Shown piece by piece: positions 1-9,000 of a DNA stretch of 17,955 bases. Both the position numbers and the translations under genes were made by a program. The stretch comes from Alloboseaceae bacterium BT-24-1 (GTDB lineage Bacteria; Pseudomonadota; Alphaproteobacteria; Rhizobiales; Beijerinckiaceae), in contig JAOYTL010000033.1 of assembly GCA_025846845.1 (NCBI GenBank), positions 1 through 17,955 of the forward strand. Reading direction: 5' to 3'. Under the pieces are notes generated by a model. That model had not been told where the DNA came from, did no database searches, and saw only the letters and a list, made by a program, of their open reading frames with translations. Each line of letters starts with the position of its first letter. Within the stretch, counting starts at the first letter, position 1.

Positions 1-91
1 GCTCATGCCAAACGGACCGCAGCTCAGGCCAGCATCGTGAGGCGGCACCCAAATCGCTCACCTCGGGCGCCGCAACAGCCTCGCTCCCAGA

Positions 92-130
92 CCGACTTTT
101 TCAACGCTATCCGCCAGAACCGGACATTGC
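92..130. mobile_element. Putative IS terminal inverted repeat (right end of a left-flanking IS copy)
   Basis: The reverse complement of this stretch matches the sequence at 17793-17856 in two blocks. Positions 116-130 match 17793-17807 (15 nt) and positions 92-115 match 17833-17856 (24 nt). The right-hand copy has 25 extra nt between the blocks. Beyond the shared part the two sites diverge, as expected for the two different ends of one IS rather than two copies of the same end. The sequence from 1 to 91 would then be the interior 3' part of the element; its frame 1 is open to about 171, but I do not recognise the peptide. The inference depends on the transposase start seen at the other edge of the window. 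Confidence 0.5.
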
Positions 131-285
131 CTCCCCGGCGTGAAGCGGACATTCGGGAGCGGACCGCTTGACGCCGGTCTCAACCTATTGCGGATTGCGA
201 GAGTGCCTGCATACGACTGACGGACGCGGCCTTCGCGCGGCCAACCCATTCAGATAGTTTTACTATTGGAGACCCGTCGAATCCC
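131..285 (+). other. Leader region of nadQ
   Basis: This non-coding stretch lies between the putative IS end and nadQ. A short perfect inverted repeat (ATAGT, 3-nt loop, ACTAT) lies at 254-266, about 20 nt before the nadQ start. It does not resemble the palindromes upstream of nadA. A GGAG at 268-271 is the only Shine-Dalgarno-like sequence and sits rather far (14 nt) from the ATG. No convincing promoter could be chosen by eye. Confidence 0.35.
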
Positions 286-1239
286 ATGCAAGCCGATACA
301 GCTCAGGCGCCAGCGATCGATCGAAGCCCGGCTATCGGCGCGGATCTGATTGCCGTCGTCGTTGCCGTGAATCATGGCGAGCCGCGTGTTCTGACGATCG
401 AACAGGCCGGGTCCTTGCCGTCCGGCCCATTCGAACTGGGACATCGCTCATTGCAGTCGGGCCTGAGGGCGTGGGTGGAACGGCAGACCGGCTTCTCGCT
501 CGGCTATATCGAGCAGCTCTACACCTTTGCCGACCGCGACCGGATCGGTCCCGACCGCGTCCAGATCTCGATCAGCTATCTCGGTCTGACCCTGGAGGAG
601 CCGGCCAAGGGCTCCCCCACACATGGCTGGCGCGGCTGGTACGATTATTTTCCGTGGGAGGATCATCGTGCAGGCCTGCCCTCGACCCTCACCGATGTCC
701 TCGTGCCCCGGCTTCTGGCCTGGGCTGACAGTGCCGAAGGTTCGAACATGCGTGAGGAACGCCGGCGGCGCGTGGCGCTCAACTTCGGTCTGGACGCCCA
801 TGACTGGAACGAAGAGCTCGTTCTGCAGCGATATGAACTGCTCCATGAGGCAGGCCTGGTAGCCGAGGCGGTGCGCGAACAAACCACTGGTAGCGCGGAA
901 TCCATTCCCGGCCGACCGATGATTGCCGACCACCGCCGCATTCTCGCGACGGGCATCGCCAGGCTTCGCACCAAAATCAAGTACCGGCCCGTCGTGTTCG
1001 AGCTCATGCCGCGAACCTTCACGCTGCTGCAATTGCAGCGCGCCGTTGAAGCGCTCGCCGGCCGGCTCGTGCACAAGCAGAATTTCCGGCGGCTCATCGA
1101 ACAGCAGGATCTGGTCGAGGAGACCGGCGAAACAACGTCGGATACCGGCGGACGCCCGGCGAAACGCTTCCGTTTCCGCCAGTCGGTGCTGGAGGAACGC
1201 ACTGTCGTCGGCACAAGGCTGCCTCTTTCGCGCGCTTGA
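286..1239 (+). CDS. nadQ: NadQ-type transcriptional regulator of NAD biosynthesis (Nudix-like domain plus winged helix)
   Basis: This is a 317-residue protein with the two-part layout of the NrtR/NadQ regulators. Residues 18-150 form a Nudix-like fold; the segment at 57-71 lies where the Nudix box belongs (R-AWVE-RQTG) but lacks the REx2EExGU residues needed for hydrolysis, so it is probably a ligand sensor and not an enzyme. Residues 235-300 form a winged helix with the typical FTLLQLQ (245-251), NFRRLI (266-271) and GRPAKRFRF (289-297) segments. Proteins of this family repress NAD synthesis genes in alpha- and betaproteobacteria. Here it lies directly before nadA, and two matching palindromes fill the 66-bp gap between them. 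The ATG at 286 is the only plausible start, although its Shine-Dalgarno (GGAG, 14 nt upstream) is weakly placed. Assignment to NadQ instead of a related NrtR is by context and lack of the Nudix catalytic residues. Confidence 0.85.
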   Translation: MQADTAQAPAIDRSPAIGADLIAVVVAVNHGEPRVLTIEQAGSLPSGPFELGHRSLQSGLRAWVERQTGFSLGYIEQLYTFADRDRIGPDRVQISISYLGLTLEEPAKGSPTHGWRGWYDYFPWEDHRAGLPSTLTDVLVPRLLAWADSAEGSNMREERRRRVALNFGLDAHDWNEELVLQRYELLHEAGLVAEAVREQTTGSAESIPGRPMIADHRRILATGIARLRTKIKYRPVVFELMPRTFTLLQLQRAVEALAGRLVHKQNFRRLIEQQDLVEETGETTSDTGGRPAKRFRFRQSVLEERTVVGTRLPLSRA

Positions 1240-1278
1240 CATCTCTTATGCTCAGAGTAAGCATATCCTTATTATACT
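1236..1278 (+). promoter_or_regulatory. nadA-nadB promoter region
   Basis: A perfect -35 hexamer TTGACA lies at 1236-1241, overlapping the nadQ stop codon. At 16-18 bp spacing the -10 is poor. A good -10-like TATACT lies at 1273-1278 but lacks a good -35 at normal distance. Whichever combination is used, the two palindromes at 1247-1265 and 1273-1291 cover the core promoter or the first transcribed bases, as expected for repression. A Shine-Dalgarno AAGGAG at 1294-1299 precedes the nadA ATG by 6 nt. Confidence 0.5.
1247..1265. promoter_or_regulatory. Putative NadQ operator 1
   Basis: This is the 19-bp imperfect palindrome TATGCTCAGAGTAAGCATA. It shares the design TATGCTC, 5 nt, GAGCATA with the second site, differing from it by one base in the right arm. 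It lies between a perfect -35 hexamer and nadA, downstream of the gene for a NadQ-type regulator. The repeat is seen directly; its use by NadQ is inferred from position. Confidence 0.7.
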
Positions 1279-1291
1279 CTCTTTGAGCATA
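1273..1291. promoter_or_regulatory. Putative NadQ operator 2
   Basis: This is the 19-bp imperfect palindrome TATACTCTCTTTGAGCATA with the same arm sequence and 5-nt spacer as operator 1; its centre is 26 bp further on, about two and a half helical turns. The dyad extends outward by four bases on each side (TTAT at 1269-1272, ATAA at 1292-1295) with a single mismatch overall in the arms. It ends just before the nadA Shine-Dalgarno. Confidence 0.7.
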
Positions 1292-1305
1292 ATAAGGAGC
1301 TGCCC

Positions 1306-2280
1306 ATGCTCGACATGTCCACGCAGACGGCCGCGCTCTATCAGCGCGTGAAAGGCGTTGTTCCACCGGCGGAATGGCTGAGCTTCGCTGACGACATCGA
1401 GGCGATCCTCGCTTTGAAGCGACAGCGGAATGCGGTCATCCTGGCGCATAACTATCAGACGCCGGAGATATTCCATGGCGTCGCCGACATTGTCGGCGAC
1501 AGTCTCGCGCTCGCTCGCAAGGCGATGTCGACAAAAGCCGATGTGATCGTGCTGGCCGGCGTGCATTTCATGGCTGAGACCGCAAAGCTGCTCAATCCGC
1601 AGAAGACGGTCCTGATCCCTGATCTCAGAGCGGGCTGCTCGCTGGCGGATTCCATCACGGCGGCGGACATCCGCTTGCTGCGGCAGCGTTATCCGGGTGT
1701 TCCTGTCGTCACCTATGTCAACACATCTGCCGAGGTGAAGGCTGAATCCGATATCTGCTGCACCTCCGGCAATGCCAGGGCGGTCGTCGAGTCCCTCGGC
1801 GTTCCCCGCGTGCTCATGCTGCCTGACGAGTACCTGGCCCAGAACATCGCGGCGCAGACCGATGTGCAGATCATCGCCTGGAAGGGGCACTGCGAGGTCC
1901 ATGAGCGCTTCACGCCCGCCGACATCCGTGAACTGCGGGAAAATCACCCCGGGGTGACGGTGCTCGCCCATCCCGAATGTCCGCCCGAGGTGGTGGCCGA
2001 AGCCGACTTCTCCGGCTCGACCGCTGCCATGTCCGATTATGTCGAGCGGCAAAAACCGCCCCGCGTGGTGCTGATGACCGAGTGCTCGATGAGCGACAAT
2101 GTCGCGCTCCAGCATCCCGATATCGAGTTCATCCGGCCCTGCAACCTGTGCCCGCACATGAAGCGGATCACACTTGCGAACATTCGCGCCGCTCTGGAAC
2201 AGAACCGTCATGTCGTGACCGTCGCGCCAGAGATCGCTGGGCGCGCGCGGCTCGCCGTCGAGCGGATGCTTGCCGTATGA
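1306..2280 (+). CDS. nadA: Quinolinate synthase A
   Basis: NadA condenses iminoaspartate (from NadB) with dihydroxyacetone phosphate to give quinolinate in de novo NAD synthesis, using an oxygen-sensitive [4Fe-4S] cluster. The 324-residue protein shows the family motifs: AHNYQ at 47-51, GVHFMAETAKLL at 85-96, AGCS with Cys111, WKGHCEVHERF with Cys196, and PCNLCPHMK with Cys282. These three cysteines have the 85-86 residue spacing of the cluster ligands in characterised NadA proteins. The start at 1306 has a strong AAGGAG 6 nt upstream; a second ATG three codons later is less well placed. The stop overlaps the nadB start (ATGA at 2277-2280), so the two are probably translationally coupled. Length and motifs are normal. 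Confidence 0.96.
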   Translation: MLDMSTQTAALYQRVKGVVPPAEWLSFADDIEAILALKRQRNAVILAHNYQTPEIFHGVADIVGDSLALARKAMSTKADVIVLAGVHFMAETAKLLNPQKTVLIPDLRAGCSLADSITAADIRLLRQRYPGVPVVTYVNTSAEVKAESDICCTSGNARAVVESLGVPRVLMLPDEYLAQNIAAQTDVQIIAWKGHCEVHERFTPADIRELRENHPGVTVLAHPECPPEVVAEADFSGSTAAMSDYVERQKPPRVVLMTECSMSDNVALQHPDIEFIRPCNLCPHMKRITLANIRAALEQNRHVVTVAPEIAGRARLAVERMLAV

Positions 2281-3863
2281 GTATCGGTGTCCAGGGGCGT
2301 GACGGCCGACCTGTCATCATCGGCGGCGGTATCGCCGGATTGCTGATCGCGCTTCATCTCGCTCCGCGGCCAGTCTTCCTCCTGTCGAGATCGCCGCTGG
2401 GAACCGACGCTTCGAGTGCCTGGGCGCAGGGCGGCCTCGCCGCCAGCCTTGGAGACGATGACGATCCGGCGCTGCATCTGGCCGATACGCTCGCGGCTGG
2501 TGACGGCCTCTGCGACAGCGACGTGGCGAGGCGCATCCTCGAGGCGGCGCCCGCCGCGATCGAAGCGCTGGTAGGCTTCGGTGTCCGCTTCGACCGCAAC
2601 TCGCATGGACGAATGCGGCTCGGGCTGGAAGCTGCACACAGCCGGCGGCGCATCGTTCATGCCGATGGTGACGGCAGCGGGCGCGAGGTCATGCGAGCCT
2701 TGGTTGCGGCCGTGCGCTCCACGCCTTCGATCGCGGTTGTGGAAGGCGTCGAAGCGCGCCGGCTGGCGGTTGTCGAGAACGCGGTCCACGGTGTCTGGGC
2801 AAACGGCCCGAGAGGTCCTGTGTTCTTCTGCTCACGGCGGGTCGTCCTTGCCAGCGGCGGCATCGGCGGGCTGTTCCTCGACAGCACCAACCCGTTGGGC
2901 AACTGGGGGCAGGGCCTGGCACTGGCAGCCCGTGCCGGGGCAGTCCTGGCCGATCTCGAGTTCATTCAGTTCCACCCGACGGCGCTCGATGGATCGGGCA
3001 GCCCGATGACGCTGATCAGCGAGGCCGTTCGTGGCGAAGGGGCGCTGCTTGTCGATGAAACCGGCCAGCGCTTTCTCGAGGATGTGCCAGGCGCCGAGCT
3101 GGCTCCGCGCGACGTTCTTGCGCGCGCCGTTCGGAACCATCTCGCAAACGGCCACCGCGCCTTTCTCGACGCCCGGGACAAGCCCGGCCCCGCATTCGCG
3201 CGCCAGTTCCCCGCCATCGCCCTGGCCTGCGGCAAGATCGGCATCGATCCGGCGCAGGATCTCATTCCCGTCCGCCCTGCCCAGCATTACCACATGGGCG
3301 GCATCGCCGTGGACGGCTCTGGCCGAACCTCGGTCACGGGTCTCTGGGCTTGCGGCGAAGTCGCATCGACCGGGCTGCACGGCGCCAACCGGCTCGCCAG
3401 CAATTCGCTGACGGAGGCGGTTGTCTGTTCGCGCTGGGTGGCAGAGAGCCTGGCGGCGACCACCATGCGCCCGGCACCGCAGGCGATGATGGGCAATGCC
3501 GCTTCGTCAGATCCGGCACCCCTGCGCGCCCTCCTGTCGCGCTCACTCGGCGTGGTGCGCGACGGTGAAGGCCTGAGCGCGGCTGCGCAAGCCTTGTTGC
3601 CGCACGTCGAGCGCAACGACAGGATCTCGGATCCGGCGGCCATCGGGCTGATGATCGCGGTCGCGGCTCTGCAGCGCCGGGAAAGCCGTGGCGCTCATTG
3701 CCGGGCGGATTTTCCTCATCATGCGGCCGCGGCCGCGCGCTCCGAAATCACTCTTTCCGCCGCTCTGGCGGCAGCGCGGGAACTCACCCGCGCACCAGCT
3801 CCGGACAGTCTCACCGCAAAAAATCTCTTCCCCGCACTTCGCCGTGTTCGGGCCGCTGTCTAA
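2277..3863 (+). CDS. nadB: L-aspartate oxidase
   Basis: NadB is a FAD enzyme that oxidises L-aspartate to iminoaspartate, the unstable substrate of NadA. The 528-residue protein shows the FAD dinucleotide motif GGGIAGL at 16-22, the aspartate oxidase/succinate dehydrogenase-type segments QFHPTAL at 231-237 and SEAVRGEGA at 248-256 (catalytic Arg252), HYHMGG at 337-342, and the C-terminal flavin contact GLHGANRLASNSLTEA at 366-381. The reading frame is open further upstream inside nadA, but the ATG at 2277 places the FAD motif at the usual distance from the N-terminus and gives the common ATGA overlap with nadA. The helical C-terminal domain is present. In many relatives nadC follows; here it does not. 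Confidence 0.95.
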   Translation: MSIGVQGRDGRPVIIGGGIAGLLIALHLAPRPVFLLSRSPLGTDASSAWAQGGLAASLGDDDDPALHLADTLAAGDGLCDSDVARRILEAAPAAIEALVGFGVRFDRNSHGRMRLGLEAAHSRRRIVHADGDGSGREVMRALVAAVRSTPSIAVVEGVEARRLAVVENAVHGVWANGPRGPVFFCSRRVVLASGGIGGLFLDSTNPLGNWGQGLALAARAGAVLADLEFIQFHPTALDGSGSPMTLISEAVRGEGALLVDETGQRFLEDVPGAELAPRDVLARAVRNHLANGHRAFLDARDKPGPAFARQFPAIALACGKIGIDPAQDLIPVRPAQHYHMGGIAVDGSGRTSVTGLWACGEVASTGLHGANRLASNSLTEAVVCSRWVAESLAATTMRPAPQAMMGNAASSDPAPLRALLSRSLGVVRDGEGLSAAAQALLPHVERNDRISDPAAIGLMIAVAALQRRESRGAHCRADFPHHAAAAARSEITLSAALAAARELTRAPAPDSLTAKNLFPALRRVRAAV

Positions 3864-4248
3864 GGTCGCACTCCTCGACGAGGTCGACAGAACCGGTAAT
3901 CTGGCGACGCCATCTGGTGCGATCAAGCTCACTCACGCCGAACGTCTGACGGCTCGACTGGCGCTGAATTTCCTCCGTGAGAACGGAGGTGGTCTGAGGG
4001 CCTTGCTGTTTCGATTGAAGAGCCCGCCCGCGCCAAAAGCAGACATGGGCCCATCGACAAAGCGGACGTTTTCAGTGCGGTCGACGCTCCGACCGGTATC
4101 GACCCGTGCAGCTCGCTTTACGTCTTATCAGAACCGGCGTCGGAGCGTTCCGGCACCGCTTTGGGTTCACCATCGTTCAGGGCGACGAATGGTGTCATAG
4201 CCGGGGCGACCGACCGCCACGCTCCAGCTCGTTCCCTCGAGCATCGCG
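3864..4248. other. Intergenic region after nadB with no recognised gene
   Basis: About 385 bp separate nadB from the convergent DUF4189-like gene. A perfect hairpin lies at 3972-3989 (CCTCCGT, loop GAGA, ACGGAGG), without a T-tract, so it is not a classic intrinsic terminator. One + frame stays open to 4200 and contains a protein-like stretch at about 3864-4020 (for example HAERLTARLALNFLRENGG), but it has no start of its own outside nadB and I do not recognise it. It could be a gene remnant. No nadC-like sequence was seen. Confidence 0.4.
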
Positions 4249-4722
4249 TCAGGTGCACACCCATTCGCGCACGGCGCACCGCGTGCCTGTCCGCTCGCAA
4301 GCCTGTACGGCCTGATCCTCAGCCTGCTGGCGCGTCGGCGCAGCCTTTGCCCCCCAGGGCGTGATGCGCTCGCTCTCGTCCTTCGCCACGGCGAGCGCCC
4401 CGCAGTGATGATAGGGGAACCCTGTGCGGTCATCATCGTCCCAATGGCGACGATTGCGGAAAACGCTCACGACGACGCATTCGTCGCCCCCGGCCCGCCG
4501 GCAATGCTCGAGGGCCAGATCCGCCGCCTCCTGCCGCTTGTCGGCGCCCCAGAAGAAGCCGTGCTTCCGGTCGGTGTTCGAATAGGCGATCGCTGCCCAG
4601 ATGCCGCTTTCCTTTGACGCGGGCGGCCCCTTGACCGGTCCGGTTTGCAGGTCGGCTGCGCCAAGCTGACTCGAACAAGCGAAAAGCACGGCAAACGCTG
4701 CACTGGCAGAGCGGAGTTTCAT
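4249..4722 (-). CDS. Secreted DUF4189-like protein
   Basis: This is a 157-residue protein with an N-terminal signal peptide (hydrophobic 8-20, probable cleavage after LGA at about 22). The mature part shows the two-repeat pattern typical of DUF4189: WAAIAYS followed by a basic/aromatic stretch, an A-E/D-LALEHC helix, GGDECVVVSVF, then CGALAVA, an AEDQAVQAC helix and TGTRCAVREWVC. Six cysteines in the mature protein probably form disulfides. The family's function is unknown. It is the last gene of the adhesin operon, starting 9 nt after its neighbour, and has a good AAGGAG Shine-Dalgarno. A lipoprotein signal (LFAC) is conceivable but Phe at -2 is unusual. The insertion between the first repeat and CGALA (the RNRRHWDDDD segment) is longer than in the usual pattern. 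Confidence 0.75.
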   Translation of the reverse strand: MKLRSASAAFAVLFACSSQLGAADLQTGPVKGPPASKESGIWAAIAYSNTDRKHGFFWGADKRQEAADLALEHCRRAGGDECVVVSVFRNRRHWDDDDRTGFPYHHCGALAVAKDESERITPWGAKAAPTRQQAEDQAVQACERTGTRCAVREWVCT

Positions 4723-4731
4723 CTTGGCTCC

Positions 4732-5412
4732 TTATTGTCGGGCGGCCGAGGCTACGGAAACGACGACGCAGCCACTCGCCGTTGGGAGAAGCAGCGCGTT
4801 TCCGCCATTATTGGCGAGGGCGTAGACGGCGATCTGTCCGAGGTTATTGGCGAGTTTGCTTCCCTGCGGGAGAACGGCAGGAATCTCGGCGCATGAGGCG
4901 GAGAAGGGCGCCACCCGAACCATCGTGCCTTCGCAGGTCGATTGCGTCGGCGCGGCGAAGACGACGCCGGCGGCAGGGCCGCTATAATTCTGGGCTGTGT
5001 AGCTCATGCCGACCAGGGCCTGCACGGCATGGCGATCGGCAGCTTCGCTGTTCCACGACGACTGAACGTCGTATTTCGCGCCATTCGTCAGCAATTCACC
5101 GAGGACGGGAAACACAGTGGAGCAGCTCTTCAAACCCGCCTGCCTGGCGTGTTGCAGGAAGGGCGTTTCGGGGCGAGACCGGTCGGCCTTGTTCGTTTCC
5201 GCGATCGCCGGTTGCAAGACGAGGTTTCGGATCGTGGCATAATTCATCGAGCCGTAGGCGAGCCCGCCCAGGGCAACGATGCCAATGGCCGAATAGATCG
5301 CGATCCGGGTCCAGCTGCGTTTGGACGCGACGCGGTGGTCGACATGGCCTGGCCGGGCCGAATGGCCCTGCTGCCGCGACATGATCCGATCATGGATGGA
5401 TTGCTGGTTCAT
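4732..5412 (-). CDS. Membrane-anchored periplasmic protein of unknown function
   Basis: This 226-residue protein is not recognised. Residues 1-35 are polar and basic (cytoplasmic). Residues 36-55 form one clear transmembrane helix (IAIYSAIGIVALGGLAYG). The remaining about 170 residues should be periplasmic by the positive-inside rule. The periplasmic part holds four cysteines (in the segments LKSCSTV, STCEGT, SASCAEI and SGCVVV), suggesting two disulfides, and is rich in small residues and Asn near the C-terminus. It starts 13 nt after the IalB-family gene and ends 9 nt before the DUF4189-like gene, so it is probably cotranscribed with the adhesin. The Shine-Dalgarno (AGGCGAG) is moderate. 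A role in adhesin biogenesis or envelope anchoring is possible from context only. Confidence 0.7.
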   Translation of the reverse strand: MNQQSIHDRIMSRQQGHSARPGHVDHRVASKRSWTRIAIYSAIGIVALGGLAYGSMNYATIRNLVLQPAIAETNKADRSRPETPFLQHARQAGLKSCSTVFPVLGELLTNGAKYDVQSSWNSEAADRHAVQALVGMSYTAQNYSGPAAGVVFAAPTQSTCEGTMVRVAPFSASCAEIPAVLPQGSKLANNLGQIAVYALANNGGNALLLPTASGCVVVSVASAARQ

Positions 5413-5425
5413 CGAACTCGCCTGT

Positions 5426-6004
5426 TCATCTGATCGCCTCGACCGCTTTCGAGAGCCCTTTGAGGGTGGCGGCCAAGGTCACGGTCTTGCCACCGGTCGT
5501 CTCGTAGGAGACCTCCGGGGTCGCGCTCTTGGAGATCTGCTCGCGCAGGGCCGGCCCGACGGGAAGCATTCCGACGCAGACCGTGGCATTGCAGCCGTCG
5601 AGCTGGACCTTGACCGGATTGGTTTGGCCTTGAAGTCTCAGCGATATCGGTCCGGGGTACTTCGCATCCGGCGCAGTGCGCAGGATCATGTAGGGCTTGC
5701 CGTCCTTCGAAGCCGCGAGCGACCAGCTGAAGGCTAGGTGACCCGCCGAATCCTCGATGGTCTGGGTCACGTTGCAGACCTTCTGCCGCGCTTGCAGGTT
5801 TTCATCGCAGATCAGCGTCCAGTTCTCGAAAGGCTGGGTGATCCGCCGATAGCTCCCCAGCTTCGCGTTGGGAGGCAATGCCACGTCGGAGGGCTTGATC
5901 CTGTAATCGGAACCCGGCGACGCCTGTCCGGCCGAATTCTGGCCGGACAGGAGCAGGCAAGCCATGACCATGGACACTGCCGATACGGCTCGCTTGCCAG
6001 TCAT
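5426..6004 (-). CDS. IalB-family (invasion-associated locus B) periplasmic protein
   Basis: This is a 192-residue exported protein. A signal peptide covers residues 1 to about 26. The IalB pattern follows: FENWTLIC, KVCNVTQ, then AFSWSLAASKDGKPYMILRTAPDAKY and the paired cysteines of DGCNATVC, with a helical C-terminus. The four conserved cysteines are as expected. IalB was named from Bartonella, where it promotes erythrocyte invasion, but the family is widespread in non-pathogenic Hyphomicrobiales and its molecular role is not settled. It starts only 7 nt after the adhesin stop with a good GAGGA 5 nt upstream, so it belongs to the same transcription unit. Co-occurrence suggests a link with outer-membrane or surface-protein handling; that is inference. 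Confidence 0.85.
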   Translation of the reverse strand: MTGKRAVSAVSMVMACLLLSGQNSAGQASPGSDYRIKPSDVALPPNAKLGSYRRITQPFENWTLICDENLQARQKVCNVTQTIEDSAGHLAFSWSLAASKDGKPYMILRTAPDAKYPGPISLRLQGQTNPVKVQLDGCNATVCVGMLPVGPALREQISKSATPEVSYETTGGKTVTLAATLKGLSKAVEAIR

Positions 6005-6011
6005 GCTGTCC

Positions 6012-9000
6012 TCAGTTCAGCGTGACACTGACACCGGCGCCGACGCCCCATTCGCCACCGCTGGTCGCGCCGGTCAGGTTGGCGCGGACGCGGCCGTTTT
6101 CGCTGGTGTAGCCTGCGCCGAAGGCGAACGCGCCCTCGTTTCGCCAAACGCCGCCACCGGCCGCCACGCTGAGCTTGCCGGGGCGATCGTCGAAGCGGAG
6201 CGACGCGGCGGCAAGCCCGACCGCAGCGGCTTGCCTCGCCTCCTGGCGCGCTGCGCGAATCTCCTGGTTCAGCTGTCCGAACTTCTGGTCGGTATAGGCC
6301 TTGCCGGCATCGACGATGTTTGCGAGTTGGCTGTCCGTATAGGCCTTGGCCTCGGCAACGCCCCTGTTGAGCTGGTTGACGTTCACGGCGTCGGTCCCTC
6401 TCACGCCTTCGGCGACGTTGGAGATGACCACCGGCGCATTGGGGTCGCCGCCTTGCAGCGTCAGGCTGTTCTTCTTGCTGCCATCGACATTGAGGTCATA
6501 GAAGACGGCGCTGTTGTTGATCGCGCCGATGCCCCCCTGCATGCTTTCCAGCGCCAGGTTGGTCGCATAGAGCTGCGAGCCGTTGATCGCATCGGTGCTG
6601 GTTGCCGAGAGGCGTCCGGCAGCGACGTTGGTCAGCGTCCTCTCCGCGCCGACATCGCCGATGCTCACGGTGCCGACCGGAGCGGCGCCCGCGAAGTTGT
6701 AGACCGTACCGCGGATCGTGGTGCTGGCGGTCCCGACAGCCGCCTGAGTCGCCGAGCTCCCGCCGAGCGCCACGCTGTTGGCGTGGTTGCTCGTCGCACC
6801 CGCGCCGAGCGCGATGGATTGAATGCCTCCCGCCGTCGCATTCGTGCCGAGCGCGACGCCGTCAGCCATCATGACATGCGCGTTCTGGCCGATGGCCGTG
6901 CCGCCCGGCGCGATCATGTCGACGATCGCGCCGTTGCCGATGCCGATGCCGTTGTCGCCGTTGACCACGGTCCTCGGCCCGACCGCGATCGATTCCGCGC
7001 CGACGGAGAGCGAGTCCAGACCCGTCGAATTGGCATGGAAATACATGCTCGGCGTCGTCGCGACCGAGGCGATGGCGCCCTGGAGCTGGCGGATCGTCAC
7101 GGCATCCTGGGCCTGCGTGCCGTCCGCGACATTGGTGATCTGCCGGTATGAGGTGGCGTTGCCGACCGAGACTGCGCCGAGCAGCGTCTTGTCGGTCGTA
7201 TTGTACTGGATGATCGCCGAACCGGCCGGAAGCGTGCCGGTGATGGGCGCCAGAGCGCGATCGGTTACCGAGCCGGAACCGAGCGCGATACTGCCCAGGA
7301 TGGTAGCCTGGCTGTCGCGGCCGAGCGCCAGCGAATTGTCGGCGGCGGCGGTCGCCTGGTAGCCGACGGCCGTGGCCGCGATTCCCTGGGCGAAGGAATC
7401 GGTGATCGCAAGAGTCCGGTCGTTGGTGCGCACATAGCGGATGCCGTCGCCATTGGCGTCGGTGTAGACAGTCGAGACATTGCCGGCGATGTTGTTGACC
7501 GTCGTGCCGAGCGTGGCGATGTCGGTCGTGTTCACCGTGACCTGCTGGTTGGTCGCGAAGAGCTGCGAGCCGTTCACCGCGTCGGTCGATCCGGCCGTGA
7601 GACGCCCCGCCGCGACGTTCTGGATCTGGCGCTCGGCGCCGACCGAGCCGACAGAGAAGGCGCCGCCCGCCGGATTCGCACCCGCGAAGCTATAGGCCGT
7701 GCCGCCGATCGTCGCGCCCGCCACCGCCGTCGTCGTGCCCGACACCGAATTGAGGCCGATGGCGACGTCGCCGGTATTGTTGGCCACGGCATTCGGGCCG
7801 ATAGCGACGGAATCCGTCCCCAGGGCCTGCGAATCCGGCAGGGTCGAGTTGGCGTGGAAATACTTGATGCCGGCGCCGGTATTGATGTTGTTGACGGCGA
7901 TGCCGATGGCGTCGACCGCCTGGTTGGTCGCGAATAGCTGCGAGCCGTTGATCGCGTCGGTCGAGCCGCCGGTGATCCGGCCCGCCGCCACATTGGTGAT
8001 GGTCCGCTCGGCCCCGGCCGTGCCGACGCTCACCGTGGAGGTCGGCGTCGTGCCGGCGAAGCCGTAGGTCGTGCCGTTGATGACGGCGTTCGGGGTGCCC
8101 ACCGCGACCGCGGTCGCCGAGCCCGAGCCCAGGGCGACGTCGCGGGCGTTGTTGGCGACGGCAGCGTCACCGAAGGCGACCGCGCCCGCAGCACCCGCCC
8201 GGCTGAAGTTGCCGAGCGCCACCGAGCCCTGGCCGACCGCGACGTTGTTGTTGCCGATGGCAACCGCGCCATTGGCCTGGTTGGCCGCCGTGGCGCTCGC
8301 CGTGCCGTCGGCATTGGCGATGTTGTTGGCGCCGCCGGTGAAGGCGCCGGTGCCGCTGGCGAAGCTCGGATCGCCGATCGCGACCGCGCCGTCGCCATAA
8401 GCGACGTTGTCGGCGCCGATGGCGACGGCCTTGCCTCCGCTTGCATTCGCCCTGGTGCCGATGGCGACGGCGTCGGCGGAACTCGCAGTGGACTGGAGAC
8501 CGACCGCAATGGCGTTGGTTGCGGACGCCGACACGTCCGTGCCGATGCCAATGGCGCTCTGTGCGCTGGCGCCTGCTCCAAAGGTGCGCGAGCCGAGATA
8601 GATGGAGTTCAACGCTGACGCGCTCGCCGAAACGCCGACAGCGACGGCATTCGTGCCGCCGGTTACGGCGCCGATGCCGAGCGCGGTGCTGGCGATTCCG
8701 CTGGCATTGGCGTTGACGCCGGCAGCGAGAGAATTGGCTCCCGTCGCATTCGCGCCGGATCCGAATGCGGAGGCGTTCTGGCCGCTGGCGCGGGCGTTGT
8801 GGCCGATCGACGTCGTTGAATTGCTGGTGACGCCAATACCGGCGTTGGTTCCGATCGCGACATTGTCGTTGCCCGTGACGAGGCTACCCGCGGAGGCCTG
8901 CAGAGTACCGTCGTAAGTGACGGTGCCGTCGCCGGTTCCCATGGCGAGGTTGCGTGCTCCCGTGACGCCTGAGCCGGCGCCCCTCATGACGCTGGGAATG

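Noticed and set aside
1977..2276. 100-codon N-terminal extension of nadB
   Set aside because: It lies inside nadA in another frame; the ATG at 2277 places the FAD motif normally.
5964..7151. 395-codon + frame across the IalB and adhesin genes
   Set aside because: Its composition is that of an antisense reading of the adhesin repeats, and it crosses the end of one real gene into another.
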